From assembly GCF_002929805.1 (NCBI RefSeq), contig NZ_PJJM01000099.1:51216-115215 (forward strand): DNA of 64,000 nucleotides, given 5' to 3'. A program made the position numbers and the translations under genes. The notes beneath the pieces were generated by a model. That model did no database searches. It had not been told where the DNA came from and saw only the letters and a list, made by a program, of their open reading frames with translations. This document shows positions 9,858 through 19,505 of this stretch, in pieces (within the stretch, counting starts at the first letter, position 1; every line of letters starts with the position of its first letter). Origin of the DNA: Cryobacterium sp. Y50. GTDB lineage: Bacteria; Actinomycetota; Actinomycetes; Actinomycetales; Microbacteriaceae.

Positions 9858-11936
9858 GTGAGTTCTGACTATTCCGCGCGCCACCTATCCGTCCTCGAAG
9901 GACTGGAGGCAGTGCGCAAACGCCCCGGCATGTACATCGGTTCAACCGACTCTCGCGGTCTGATGCACTGCCTATGGGAGATCATCGACAACTCGGTTGA
10001 CGAGGCCCTCGGTGGTCACGGTGCGAGCATCAATATCGAGCTGCACCCTGATCAGAGCGTCGAGGTGCGCGACACGGCCCGCGGCATCCCGGTCGATATC
10101 GAACCCAAGACCGGTCTGACCGGCGTCGAGGTCGTTTTCACCAAACTGCACGCCGGCGGTAAGTTCGGCAGCGGATCTTATGCCGCGTCCGGCGGACTGC
10201 ACGGGGTGGGAGCATCCGTTGTCAACGCCCTGTCCGAACGCCTCGACGTCGAGGTCGACCGGGACGGCAAGACCTGGGCCATGTCCTTCCACCGCGGAGA
10301 GCCCGGCCTGTTTGCCGACACGGGGGAGAAAAGTCCGGACGCCCCATTCACTCCGTTTAAGAACCAGAGCGAACTGCGAGTGATCGGAAAGGTCAAGCGC
10401 GGTATCACCGGAACCCGCATTCGCTATTGGGCCGACCGGCAGATCTTCACCAAGGGTGCAGCCTTCCAGACCGACGAGGTGCTGAACCGGGCCCGACAGA
10501 CGGCGTTCCTCGTTCCCGGCCTGGCGATCGAGGTCGCCGACCGACGTACCGACGAGCACGTGGTCAGCCTGTTCCAGTTCGATGGCGGTATCAGTGAATT
10601 CGTCGAGCATCTCGCGACGGATGCCCCGATCACCGATACCTGGCGGCTGACCGGCAGTGGCACCTTCAGCGAAACCGTACCGGTACTCACCGACAAGGGC
10701 GCCATGGTGCCCACCGAACTCGTGCGCGACTGCCAGGTGGATATCGCCCTGCGTTGGGGGACCGGCTACGACACGATCGTGCAGAGCTTCGTGAACATCA
10801 TCGCCACGCCGAAGGGCGGCACGCACCAGGCCGGCTTCGACGCCGGGCTGCTCAAATTTCTGCGCGGCCAGGTTGAGCTGAATGCCCGCCGGCTCAAGGT
10901 CGGCAGCGACAAGCTCGACAAGGACGACGTGATGGCCGGCCTCACCGCCGTGCTCACCGTACGCCTGCCCGAACCGCAGTTCGAGGGCCAAACGAAAGAG
11001 GTGCTCGGCACGCCGGCCGTGCGGGCGATCGTTGCCAACGTTGTCGCCAAGGTTATGGCGGAGCGCTATGCCTCGGTGAAACGAGACGACAAAACCCAGT
11101 CAGCTCTGTTGCTCGACAAGATCGTCGCCGAGATGAAGTCGCGCATCTCCGCCAGGGCGCACAAGGAAACCCAGCGGCGTAAGAATGCCCTGGAGAGTTC
11201 CTCCCTGCCGGCCAAGCTGGTCGACTGCCGCAGCAACGACGTGTCCACGAGTGAGCTGTTCATCGTCGAGGGCGACTCAGCGCTCGGCACCGCCAAGCTC
11301 GCGCGCGACAGCGAGCATCAAGCGCTGCTGCCGATCCGCGGCAAGATTCTGAACGTACAGAAAGCTTCCGTCTCAGACATGCTCTCCAACGCCGAGTGTG
11401 CCTCGATCATCCAAGTGATCGGTGCCGGCTCCGGGCGCAGCTTCGACCTGTCGGCGGCGCGTTACGGCAAGGTCATCATTATGAGCGACGCCGATGTCGA
11501 CGGCGCCCATATTCGCACCCTGCTGCTCACCCTGTTCTTTCGTTACATGCGCCCGATGATCACCGAGGGCCGCGTGTTCGCCGCGGTGCCGCCGCTGCAC
11601 CGGGTGGTTGTGATGAATCCGGGCAGCAGACCCAACGAGACCATCTACACCTATTCCGAAACCGAGCTGCACGCGGTGTTGACGGCACTCGAAAAGAAGA
11701 ATCGCCGCTACCAGGACCCGATCCAGCGCTACAAGGGCCTCGGCGAAATGGATGCCGACCAGCTCGCGACCACCACCATGGAACGCGCCCATCGCACCCT
11801 GCGTCGGGTGCGCGTCGACGATGCCGAAGCGGCCGGTAAGGTGTTCGAACTGCTGATGGGGAATGATGTGGCCCCGCGCAAGGAGTTCATCATTGACAGC
11901 TCGGACAAGCTGTCCCGCGATCGCATCGACGTCTAA
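9858..11936 (+). CDS. parE: DNA topoisomerase IV subunit B
   Basis: Type IIA topoisomerase ATPase subunit of 692 residues. It has the GHKL ATPase start (LEGLEAVRKRPGMYIGST and EIIDNSVDEA), GGLHGVGASVVNALS, a transducer domain, and the Toprim domain with IVEGDSA and PIRGKILNVQKA. With ParC it decatenates daughter chromosomes. I place the start at GTG 9858 because family similarity begins a few residues later; the open frame extends upstream to 9735 but encodes unconserved residues. It is convergent with parC, 14 bp apart. Confidence 0.95.
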   Translation: MSSDYSARHLSVLEGLEAVRKRPGMYIGSTDSRGLMHCLWEIIDNSVDEALGGHGASINIELHPDQSVEVRDTARGIPVDIEPKTGLTGVEVVFTKLHAGGKFGSGSYAASGGLHGVGASVVNALSERLDVEVDRDGKTWAMSFHRGEPGLFADTGEKSPDAPFTPFKNQSELRVIGKVKRGITGTRIRYWADRQIFTKGAAFQTDEVLNRARQTAFLVPGLAIEVADRRTDEHVVSLFQFDGGISEFVEHLATDAPITDTWRLTGSGTFSETVPVLTDKGAMVPTELVRDCQVDIALRWGTGYDTIVQSFVNIIATPKGGTHQAGFDAGLLKFLRGQVELNARRLKVGSDKLDKDDVMAGLTAVLTVRLPEPQFEGQTKEVLGTPAVRAIVANVVAKVMAERYASVKRDDKTQSALLLDKIVAEMKSRISARAHKETQRRKNALESSSLPAKLVDCRSNDVSTSELFIVEGDSALGTAKLARDSEHQALLPIRGKILNVQKASVSDMLSNAECASIIQVIGAGSGRSFDLSAARYGKVIIMSDADVDGAHIRTLLLTLFFRYMRPMITEGRVFAAVPPLHRVVVMNPGSRPNETIYTYSETELHAVLTALEKKNRRYQDPIQRYKGLGEMDADQLATTTMERAHRTLRRVRVDDAEAAGKVFELLMGNDVAPRKEFIIDSSDKLSRDRIDV

Positions 11937-11950
11937 CGGCCAGGAACAAC

Positions 11951-14458
11951 CTAGATTTCAGCGCCGATGGCTCCGATGATGGCGTCGAGCATGACTCCGG
12001 AGGCATCCCGGCGGGATCCGGACTCGGGGAGGGCGCGGGGAGTGCCGTCTGGACCCACAGCCCGGGCCGGAGCAGGCCCGACCCAGGCGATGGCGAGGGT
12101 GTCTTCACCCTTTAGAAAACGCTGGGCGCGCACGCCGCCGGTGGCTCGCCCCTTGGCCGGGTATTCCGAAAAGTCGCTCAGTTTGGCACTGCCGGGGTCG
12201 GTCCCTGGCAGGGTCTGACTGCTCGCCGCGATCGTCACTACGATCGCCGTGGCGACGTCCTCGGTCGAGAGACTGGTGAAAAAGACGACCGACTCACCCG
12301 GCGTCAGCTTGATGCCCGCCATGCCGCCGGCCGCCCGGCCCTGTGGCCGCACGCCAGCGGCGGTGAAGCGTAATAGTTGGGCGTCCGAGGTGATGAAAAC
12401 GAGGTCGTCATCCTCTGCGCCCTGTACCGCGCCAACCACTTCGTCCTTGGGTTTGAGCGCGACGATCTCGAAGTCGGGCTTGTTGGCCCAGTCCCCGGGG
12501 GTGACGCGCTTCACAACACCCTGGCGGGTGGCGAGAGCAATCGCCCGGTCGGAGTCGAGGGAGACAATGGCGAGTACGCGCTCCTTCTTGTCGGGCAGTA
12601 CAAGGTACTCGCTGATTCGCACCCCGGCGGCGAGCTGAATCGACGTCGGCGGCATCACGGGCAGATCAACGGGAGAGAAGCGGATGAGGCGACCCTGGTT
12701 GGTCACCGCGCCCACCTCGGTACGGCTCGTCGTGTCCAGCGTGGAGAGCACAGCGTCGTGCTTGCTGCGGCGCTGCGGCGGCTGGATTCGGGGCGGAAGT
12801 GAATCGTCGACCCTGGCGAGGTCGACCCGGGCGATGCGACCGGTCACGCTCAGGAAGATGCGGGTGGCGATGTCCTGCACCTCGAGCACGGCCGCCTGGC
12901 GCTTGGCGGCGGCCGCCGACAGTCCCGCAATGCTCGGCTTCGCCTCGGTCAGTACCGTGCGGCGCGGGGTACCGAATTTTTCGGCGACGGCAACGAGCTC
13001 CTCGGAGACCAGCGTGCGGATAGCGGCCTTGGAAGACAGGAGTTTCTCCAGCTTGGCGATTTCGGCGAGCAACTGATCGCGTTCGGCTTCGAGTTCGATG
13101 CGGGAGAACTTGGTGAGGCGGCGCAACCGCAGTTCCAGGATGTACTCGGCCTGGATCTGGCTCAGGTCGAACACGTCGATGAGTTTGGCGCGGGCCTGCT
13201 CGGTGTCGTCGCTCGCGCGAATCACCTGGATGACCTCGTCGATGTCGAGAATGGCCACGAGCAGGCCGAGCACGAGGTGCAGGCGTTCCTTGCGGCGGGC
13301 CAGCCGGTAGGCGGAGCGGCGGGTGACGACGTCGATACGGTGATTCACATAGACGTGCAGTAATTCAAGCAGGCCGAGGGTCTGCGGGGCTCCGTTGACG
13401 AGGGCGACCGCGTTGATGTTGAACGAGTCTTCGAGTGGGGTGTAGCGGTAGAGCTGCTCGAGCACAGCGTCAGGGCTGAAACCGGTCTTGATGCCGATGA
13501 CGAGACGCAGCCCCTTGGTGCGGTCGGTCAGGTCGGTGACGTCGGAGATACCGCTGAGCTTCTTCGAGTTGACGCCGTCTTTGATCTTCTCGATCACCTT
13601 TTCCGGGCCGACCAGGTACGGGAGTTCAGTCACGACGAGCCCGGTCTTGCGGGCGCTGATCGACTCGACCGAGACGCGAGCCCGGGTCTTGAAGTTGCCG
13701 CGGCCGGTGCTGTAGGCATCCTTGATTCCGGCCAGACCGACGATGGTGCCGCCGGTGGGCAGGTCGGGCCCGGGCACGAACTCCATCAGGTCGTCCAGCG
13801 TCGCGTTCGGGTGCGCGAGCAGATGCCGGGCGGCCCCGACGACCTCGATCAGATTGTGCGGTGCCATATTGGTCGCCATACCGACGGCGATGCCGCTCGT
13901 GCCATTGACCAGCAGGTTGGGGTAGGCGGCCGGCAATACATCGGGCTGGGTCAGCTGGTTGTCGTAGTTGGGCACGAAGTCGACGACGTCTTCGTCGAGG
14001 TTCTCGGTCATGGCGAGCGCCGGGGCCGCCAGACGGGCTTCGGTGTAGCGGGGAGCGGCCGGCCCGTCGTCGAGGGAACCGAAGTTGCCGTGTCCGTCGA
14101 TCAGCGGCACGCGTAGCGAGAACGACTGGGCCATGCGCACGAGGGCGTCATAAATGGCGGTGTCGCCGTGCGGGTGCAGCTTGCCCATCACCTCACCGAC
14201 GACACGGGCGCTCTTGACGTGCCCCTTGTCCGGGCGCAAACCCATCTCGCTCATCTGGTACAGGATGCGGCGCTGCACCGGCTTGAGACCGTCTCTGGCG
14301 TCGGGCAGGGCGCGCGAGTAGATCACCGAATAGGCGTATTCGAGGAAGGACCCCTGCATCTCGACCGACACATCGACGTCCTCGATGCGTTCGGTGCTGG
14401 CTGTGCTGGCGGCGGGTGTAGTGCTGTCTGAGCGGCTCATTCGCGAATTCTGCTTCAA
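11951..14458 (-). CDS. parC: DNA topoisomerase IV subunit A
   Basis: DNA-cleaving subunit of 835 residues. The N-terminal winged-helix/tower domain contains [29 protein letters not shown] and the catalytic Tyr in [10 protein letters not shown] near residue 138. The C-terminal half is the beta-pinwheel DNA-wrapping domain. The in-frame ATG at 14440 (MSRSDS) is an equally good start; neither has a ribosome binding site. The parE partner is convergent rather than in the same operon, so the two subunits are under separate promoters. Confidence 0.93.
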   Translation of the reverse strand: MKQNSRMSRSDSTTPAASTASTERIEDVDVSVEMQGSFLEYAYSVIYSRALPDARDGLKPVQRRILYQMSEMGLRPDKGHVKSARVVGEVMGKLHPHGDTAIYDALVRMAQSFSLRVPLIDGHGNFGSLDDGPAAPRYTEARLAAPALAMTENLDEDVVDFVPNYDNQLTQPDVLPAAYPNLLVNGTSGIAVGMATNMAPHNLIEVVGAARHLLAHPNATLDDLMEFVPGPDLPTGGTIVGLAGIKDAYSTGRGNFKTRARVSVESISARKTGLVVTELPYLVGPEKVIEKIKDGVNSKKLSGISDVTDLTDRTKGLRLVIGIKTGFSPDAVLEQLYRYTPLEDSFNINAVALVNGAPQTLGLLELLHVYVNHRIDVVTRRSAYRLARRKERLHLVLGLLVAILDIDEVIQVIRASDDTEQARAKLIDVFDLSQIQAEYILELRLRRLTKFSRIELEAERDQLLAEIAKLEKLLSSKAAIRTLVSEELVAVAEKFGTPRRTVLTEAKPSIAGLSAAAAKRQAAVLEVQDIATRIFLSVTGRIARVDLARVDDSLPPRIQPPQRRSKHDAVLSTLDTTSRTEVGAVTNQGRLIRFSPVDLPVMPPTSIQLAAGVRISEYLVLPDKKERVLAIVSLDSDRAIALATRQGVVKRVTPGDWANKPDFEIVALKPKDEVVGAVQGAEDDDLVFITSDAQLLRFTAAGVRPQGRAAGGMAGIKLTPGESVVFFTSLSTEDVATAIVVTIAASSQTLPGTDPGSAKLSDFSEYPAKGRATGGVRAQRFLKGEDTLAIAWVGPAPARAVGPDGTPRALPESGSRRDASGVMLDAIIGAIGAEI

Positions 14459-14563
14459 GCGTGCGGCGGCGACCGAGTGTTCCGGTCACCGCCGCACTAC
14501 GTCTGGGGCGCTCTCGGGAGCGCTGGAGGGCGCGGGTTCGTCCCTGTGAAAGAATAGAACCCG

Positions 14564-15709
14564 ATGCTCACCATGCTACCGGCCCGCCAATTCAGTGCCC
14601 TGCGCCTGGCCGATGTTCTCACCAGTTCCCTCGATGCCGTTTGTGCCAGACCGAATCCGCTCGGGTTGCCCGCGGTGCGCAAAGCGGTCGTAATTCTGGC
14701 GGACGGCCTCGGCGTCAGCTCGATCCGTGCCCGCGCCGGGCACGCCCGTTTTCTGGCTTCCCGCCTCAACAAATCCAACATTATCGACGGGGTCTTCCCG
14801 GCCACGACCGTGGCGGGGATAGCGACCCTGACCACCGGGGTGGAACCGGGCCAGCACGGTCTCGTTGGCTACCAGGTGCTCGATGCGGCTCGCGACCGGG
14901 TCGTCAACCAGTTGACCGGCTGGGACGAGGGCATGCAACCCGCGACCTGGCAGCGGGCTCGCACCGTTTTCGACCGGGCCGCCGACGACAACGTGCCCAG
15001 CTTCGCCATCGGCGCGAAAAAGTTTTTGGACTCCGGCTTCACCCAGGCGGTGTTGCGTGGAGCACAGTACGTGCCCGCCGAGACGGTGGCCGATCGATTT
15101 GCCGCCGCGCGCAGCATCCTGAATGAGAACCCCACCGCCCTGATCTACCTGTACGTCGCTGAACTCGACGTTGTCGCCCACGCGCACGGCTGGGAATCGG
15201 ACCGTTGGTTGGCTGCACTCGAGAACCTCGATTCGGAGGTGACCCGGTTCGCGGCGACGCTGCGCTCCGATGAGGGGCTACTCCTCACCGCAGACCACGG
15301 CGTGATCGATGTGCCCAGCACCAAACACGTGCTGTTCGACACCGAGCCGGTACTGGTTACTGGGGTTCGCCACGTGGCGGGGGACCCGCGCTGCGTGCAG
15401 CTCTACCTTGAACCAAAGCAGTCCGTGGTCGACGCTGACTCGCTTGCGGGTGCCTGGCGGCAGTCGCAGGGGGATCGTGCCTGGGTTTATACTCGCGCCG
15501 AGGCGGTGGCGGCCGGCCTCTACGGGCGCGTGGCCGACGAGGTGCTGCCGCGCATTGGCGATGTGCTCATCGCCGCCCGCAAGGGGATCGCCTACTACGA
15601 TTCCCGGACGGTCAACCAGAAGGCGCGCGGCATGATCGGGCAGCACGGTTCCCTCACCGATGAGGAAGTGCGCGTGCCGCTTGTTCGTGCTGGTGCCTTC
15701 GAGCGATAG
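14564..15709 (+). CDS. Alkaline-phosphatase-superfamily phosphodiesterase/nucleotide pyrophosphatase
   Basis: 381 residues. It contains the metal site VVILADGLG (about 43-51), the nucleophile region FPATTVAGIATLTTGVEPGQHGLVGY and the C-terminal metal ligands LLTADHGVIDVP. This pattern fits the type I phosphodiesterase/nucleotide pyrophosphatase (PF01663) family. No signal peptide is obvious, so a cytosolic location is more likely. The physiological substrate is unknown. It is divergent from parC and convergent with the DUF3043 gene, with a strong hairpin between them. Confidence 0.87.
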   Translation: MLTMLPARQFSALRLADVLTSSLDAVCARPNPLGLPAVRKAVVILADGLGVSSIRARAGHARFLASRLNKSNIIDGVFPATTVAGIATLTTGVEPGQHGLVGYQVLDAARDRVVNQLTGWDEGMQPATWQRARTVFDRAADDNVPSFAIGAKKFLDSGFTQAVLRGAQYVPAETVADRFAAARSILNENPTALIYLYVAELDVVAHAHGWESDRWLAALENLDSEVTRFAATLRSDEGLLLTADHGVIDVPSTKHVLFDTEPVLVTGVRHVAGDPRCVQLYLEPKQSVVDADSLAGAWRQSQGDRAWVYTRAEAVAAGLYGRVADEVLPRIGDVLIAARKGIAYYDSRTVNQKARGMIGQHGSLTDEEVRVPLVRAGAFER

Positions 15710-15715
15710 CGAAGA

Positions 15716-15743
15716 CTCCGGCGCCCCGGCTGGGGTGCCGGAG
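15716..15743. terminator. Bidirectional hairpin between convergent genes
   Basis: A 12-bp GC-rich stem (15716-15727 with 15732-15743, one G-T pair) closed by a GGCT loop. It lies between the stop codons of the phosphodiesterase gene and the DUF3043 gene and could terminate both. No T-run follows on either strand. Confidence 0.6.
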
Positions 15744-15746
15744 CGG

Positions 15747-16340
15747 TTACACCGGGTACTGGCGGCGCTTGACCTGCGGCTTGGGCAGACGCATCGGCCG
15801 CAACTGCAGCGCACGCATGGCTGCATACCAGCGGATGCGTTCGGCCTTCTCCTCGCCGAATTTGGCCTCGATCTTCTTGGTGAGGATGAAGCCAAGTGCG
15901 ACGCAGTCGACAACGGCGAGGATGAAGAAAGCCCAGAGCGCAATGATGGACACGCCAGCGACACTAGGAATCGTGGTGAGCAGGATGACCAGGAACATGA
16001 TCGGGATCATCAACTCGCCCACGTTGAACCGTGCGTCGACGTAGTCACGGGCATACCGCTTCTGTGGACCGCGTTCGCGCAGCGGCAGATACTTGTCGAC
16101 ACCAGCAGCCATGCCGGCCCGAGCGACATCGCGAGCCGCTGTGGATTTGGCGCGTGCCTGCTTGGCGGCGAGCTTGCGGTCGTCCGGCACCAGCGGGCGC
16201 TTGTTGGCCGCTTCCTGCTTCTTGCGGGTGGGGGTCGCCTGACCCTTGCCGGCAGTGTGCGTGAGACCGAGGCGCGCTGCGGTCTCGTCTGAGCTTTCAA
16301 TCGACGGCTGGGCGTCGGGGGTTACGGGAGTCTTAGCCAC
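15747..16340 (-). CDS. DUF3043 family membrane protein
   Basis: 197 residues. A polar N-terminus rich in Lys/Ala is followed by GVDKYLPLRERGP, two adjacent hydrophobic helices (about 115-160) and a basic C-terminus. This layout matches the actinobacterial DUF3043 family, of unknown function. I use the GTG at 16340 because AAGGA lies 6 nt upstream; a frame-extending TTG at 16355 overlaps that site. It shares a promoter element with the divergent dipeptidase gene. Confidence 0.8.
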   Translation of the reverse strand: MAKTPVTPDAQPSIESSDETAARLGLTHTAGKGQATPTRKKQEAANKRPLVPDDRKLAAKQARAKSTAARDVARAGMAAGVDKYLPLRERGPQKRYARDYVDARFNVGELMIPIMFLVILLTTIPSVAGVSIIALWAFFILAVVDCVALGFILTKKIEAKFGEEKAERIRWYAAMRALQLRPMRLPKPQVKRRQYPV

Positions 16341-16365
16341 ATCAAATCCTTGCAATTGGGTGCCT

Positions 16366-16373
16366 TAAGATTA
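16366..16373. promoter_or_regulatory. Shared bidirectional -10 element
   Basis: TAAGATTA reads as TAAGAT on the plus strand (predicted +1 at 16378, next to the dipeptidase ATG at 16379) and as TAATCT on the minus strand (predicted +1 at 16361, 21 nt before the DUF3043 GTG). The overlapping octamer could fire in both directions. Confidence 0.5.
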
Positions 16374-16378
16374 CCCGT

Positions 16379-17842
16379 ATGACTGGTAACGCACAGACAA
16401 ATTCCCCGACCAAGGGCTTCGCCGCACACTCGGAAGCGGAGTCGGGGGCGCAAAACGCCATCCGCACCGCCGTCGAACAGTGGCTCCCCAGCACGATCGC
16501 CGACCTGTGCGCGTTGGTGCGCATCCCATCGGTATCCTGGGCCGCCTTCGACCGTGCCCACGTCGCCGCCAGCGCCGACGCCGTCGCTGCGCTCGTGCGC
16601 GACCTCGGCGTGTTCGAGTCCGTCAACATCGTGCAGGCCGCCACAGTGCCGGCAAGTGCGGGCGGCGGCACCGAACTCGGCCAGCCGGCCATCCTCGCAT
16701 CTCGTCCGGCCCGCAACGGCCGACCGACCGTGCTCCTTTACGCTCACCACGACGTGCAGCCTCCCGGCAAGGACGAAGATTGGGAATCCGACCCCTTCAC
16801 CCCGACCGTCCGCGGCGACCGGCTCTACGGGCGCGGTGCCGCCGATGACAAGGCTGGCGTCATGGCGCACGTGGCATCCATTCGTGCCCTGGTCGTTGCC
16901 GTTGGCCTGGACTTTGAGCTCGGAATCGCGCTCTTCATCGAGGGCGAAGAAGAGTTCGGGAGTCGCTCCTTCGCGACTTTCCTCGACGAGAACCGCGAGG
17001 CCCTGCGCAGCGATGTGATCGTCGTGGCCGATTCCAATAATTGGGACGTGAACACGCCCGCCATCACGACTGCACTGCGCGGAAACGTCACCCTGCGGCT
17101 CACCGTGCGCACGCTCGCGCATGCTTCGCACTCCGGCATGTTCGGCGGAGCGGTCCCGGACGCCATGCTGGCCATGATCAAGCTGCTCGCGACGCTGTAC
17201 GGTGATGATGGTTCGGTTGCCGTTGCCGGGCTGACCAGCATCGACGTGCCCACCCCCGACTACTCCGAGGAACAACTGCGCGCCGAAACCGGGCTCCTGC
17301 CCGGTGTCAGCCCGATCGGATACGGTTCCATTCTCAGCAGAATCTGGTCGCAGCCCGCCCTCACCGTCACCGGTATCGACGCCCCGAGCGTCGACAATGC
17401 GTCGAACACGCTCACACCCAGTGTGAGCGTTCGAATCAGCACGCGCATCGCGCCCGGGCAGTCCGCGGTCGAGGCCATGGTCGCCATCGAAACGCACCTG
17501 CGCGAGCACGCCCCCTTCGGTGCGGTGATCGAGATCGACGATGTCGACACCGGCGAGCCCTTCCTGGTCGACACCAGCGGCTGGGCCGTTACCGAAGCAC
17601 GATCGGCCATGACGGATGCCTGGGGCACGCCGCCGGTAGACATTGGCGTGGGAGGATCGATACCGTTCATCGCCGACCTGGTGCGCGTTTTTCCGGCCGC
17701 CCAGATTCTCGTGACCGGGGTGGAGGACCCCGACTCCCGCGCGCACAGCCCGAACGAATCCTTGCACCTGGGGGTCTTCAAACGGGCCGTACTCAGCGAA
17801 GCGTTCCTGCTCGGCCGCCTGAATGAACGCACCGGGCATTGA
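16379..17842 (+). CDS. M20 family dipeptidase
   Basis: 487 residues, metallopeptidase of the M20 family. The metal site YAHHDVQPPGKDEDWESDPF (about 121-140) is followed by GRGAADDKAG, the catalytic Glu pair in EGEEEFGS and a central dimerisation domain. Such cytosolic enzymes cleave dipeptides or, in some actinobacteria, mycothiol conjugates; the exact substrate cannot be read from sequence. The start appears leaderless or nearly so. A second M20 enzyme is at 53512. Confidence 0.9.
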   Translation: MTGNAQTNSPTKGFAAHSEAESGAQNAIRTAVEQWLPSTIADLCALVRIPSVSWAAFDRAHVAASADAVAALVRDLGVFESVNIVQAATVPASAGGGTELGQPAILASRPARNGRPTVLLYAHHDVQPPGKDEDWESDPFTPTVRGDRLYGRGAADDKAGVMAHVASIRALVVAVGLDFELGIALFIEGEEEFGSRSFATFLDENREALRSDVIVVADSNNWDVNTPAITTALRGNVTLRLTVRTLAHASHSGMFGGAVPDAMLAMIKLLATLYGDDGSVAVAGLTSIDVPTPDYSEEQLRAETGLLPGVSPIGYGSILSRIWSQPALTVTGIDAPSVDNASNTLTPSVSVRISTRIAPGQSAVEAMVAIETHLREHAPFGAVIEIDDVDTGEPFLVDTSGWAVTEARSAMTDAWGTPPVDIGVGGSIPFIADLVRVFPAAQILVTGVEDPDSRAHSPNESLHLGVFKRAVLSEAFLLGRLNERTGH

Positions 17843-17889
17843 CCGCGTGAACCCCGTTCAGGGAAGTATGAGAGCGTGGGAATGCCCAG

Positions 17890-17918
17890 GTCGACTTTCT
17901 GGTTGTCCGAGGTAGAAT
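17890..17918 (+). promoter_or_regulatory. Putative promoter of the ErpA-type gene
   Basis: TAGAAT (17913-17918) is a near-consensus -10. GTCGAC at 17890-17895, 17 nt upstream, is a weak -35. The predicted +1 near 17925 gives a leader of about 48 nt containing the AAGGAG ribosome site. Confidence 0.5.
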
Positions 17919-17972
17919 TATCGAGACCAAAACCTGCGTGCGAAGCAGTCACTGCGCGAACCAAGGAGAACC

Positions 17973-18356
17973 ATGACCGACACCATGACCCCGACTATCA
18001 GCTCCGTTGACGTGGCTACGCCTAGCGCCGCGCACGGCATCGCCCTCACCGAGGTCGCGGCACTCAAGGTGCGCAGCCTCCTGACCCAGGAAGGTCGAGA
18101 AGACCTCCGTCTGCGCGTCGCCGTGCAGCCCGGCGGATGCTCCGGCCTGATCTACCAGCTGTACTTTGACGAGCGGGTTCTCGAAGGTGATGCCGTCGTC
18201 AACTTCGACGGTGTCGGAGTTGTCGTAGACAAGATGAGCGTCCCGTACCTCGATGGCGCCTCGATCAACTTCGAAGACACGATCGAGAAGCAAGGCTTCA
18301 CCATCGACAACCCGAACGCCGGCGGTAGCTGCGCCTGCGGCGATTCCTTCAGCTAG
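17973..18356 (+). CDS. erpA: Iron-sulfur cluster insertion protein, HesB/IscA (ErpA) family
   Basis: 127 residues, A-type Fe-S carrier that delivers clusters to apoproteins. The three conserved cysteines are in QPGGCSGLIY and near the C-terminus in GGSCACGDSFS. A strong AAGGAG lies 6 nt before the ATG. It stands alone with its own promoter and a strong terminator, and lies just upstream of the cytochrome oxidase genes, which fits a housekeeping role in respiration. Confidence 0.92.
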   Translation: MTDTMTPTISSVDVATPSAAHGIALTEVAALKVRSLLTQEGREDLRLRVAVQPGGCSGLIYQLYFDERVLEGDAVVNFDGVGVVVDKMSVPYLDGASINFEDTIEKQGFTIDNPNAGGSCACGDSFS

Positions 18357-18380
18357 GCATCCGCTTCAGAAAAACTGTTG

Positions 18381-18420
18381 GGCAGGGACATCATCGGGTG
18401 ATGATGTCCCTGCCTTTCTT
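18381..18420 (+). terminator. Intrinsic terminator after erpA
   Basis: A perfect 15-bp stem (18381-18395 with 18400-18414) with a GGGT loop, followed by TTTCTT. It ends the erpA transcript and isolates the ctaC operon. The remaining bases up to ctaC (18421-18611) hold no gene; they probably contain the ctaC promoter, with TAGGCT near 18550 as a possible -10. Confidence 0.9.
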
Positions 18421-18611
18421 GTTTCCACCCCGTCATTCTTCGGCCGTTTTCTCCTGGTCTCGCAGGATTTGACGGGCCATCAGCGGTGGCGCTGCAGAAA
18501 ACCTCGCCGCCACGACCCGAGGGTGCACTTCGAACACGCTATCGCGGAGTAGGCTGAGATCGATCAAAACACTTCCTGAGAAGTGTCCTCGAATCTCCCG
18601 AAAGGTCTCCG

Positions 18612-19502
18612 GTGCGCAATAACCACCGCCTTCGTTGGGCTGCTATTCCGCTCGCAGCGACGTTAGCCGTTGTACTGGCCGGATGCACGCAGGCCCAGCT
18701 TCACGGCTTCCTGCCCGGCTTTAATGAAGAGGGTGAAGCGCCGGTCAGTAATCAGACCGATCGCATCGCCGGATTGTGGACCACGGGGTGGATCGTTCTC
18801 CTCATCGTGGGTCTCATTACCTGGGGGCTGGTCATCTGGACGATCGTGGTCTACCGCCGAAGGAAGGGCCAAACCGGGCTCCCGGTCCAGCTGCGCTACA
18901 ACATGCCGATCGAGATTTTCTACACGGTCGTGCCGCTCATCCTGGTCATCGGATTCTTCGCCTTCACGGTTCGTGACCAGATCGCCATTGAAAGCCGATT
19001 CGAAACTCCAGACGTCAAGATCGAAGTGCAAGCCAAGCAATGGGCGTGGGACTTCAATTATGTCGACGAAGACGTTTATTCACCCGGAATTCAGGGTCAG
19101 CCAGATCCCGACGGCGAACGCGGTTCACTCATCGAGTCTGAACTTCCCGTGCTCGTTCTGCCGGTTGACCAGAAGATTGAAATCGCTCTCGAATCTCGCG
19201 ACGTTGTCCACTCCTTCTGGGTTATCGACTTCCTCTACAAGAAGGACGTCGTTCCTGGAAAGACCAACTACATGTCGGTCATCCCCGAACGCATCGGCAC
19301 CTTCAAGGGCAAGTGCGCCGAGCTGTGTGGCGAATATCACTCGCTCATGCTCTTCAACGTCGAAGTCGTCTCTCAGTCGGACTACGACACCTACATTCAG
19401 ACTCTGCGTTCCGCGGGCAACGTCGGCCAGCTCGACAACGATTACGACCGCAATCAGACTCAGCCGGGCACGAGTGCCCCAACGGCTCCGGAGGGCAACT
19501 AA
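18612..19502 (+). CDS. ctaC: Cytochrome c oxidase subunit II
   Basis: 296 residues. A lipobox (VVLAGC) follows the N-terminal hydrophobic stretch, then two membrane helices anchor an external cupredoxin domain. The CuA site GKCAELCGEYHSLM is complete. It accepts electrons from the QcrC c-type haems of the bcc-aa3 supercomplex. Start is GTG. First gene of ctaC-ctaD-ctaF, with 3 bp to ctaD. Confidence 0.96.
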   Translation: MRNNHRLRWAAIPLAATLAVVLAGCTQAQLHGFLPGFNEEGEAPVSNQTDRIAGLWTTGWIVLLIVGLITWGLVIWTIVVYRRRKGQTGLPVQLRYNMPIEIFYTVVPLILVIGFFAFTVRDQIAIESRFETPDVKIEVQAKQWAWDFNYVDEDVYSPGIQGQPDPDGERGSLIESELPVLVLPVDQKIEIALESRDVVHSFWVIDFLYKKDVVPGKTNYMSVIPERIGTFKGKCAELCGEYHSLMLFNVEVVSQSDYDTYIQTLRSAGNVGQLDNDYDRNQTQPGTSAPTAPEGN

Positions 19503-19505
19503 ATC

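Noticed and set aside
16322-17839. Long minus-strand open frame of about 505 codons
   Set aside because: It lies exactly antisense to the M20 dipeptidase, whose motifs are intact; the antisense translation has no recognisable domain and is low-complexity in Gly/Arg/Asp, as expected in high-GC DNA.
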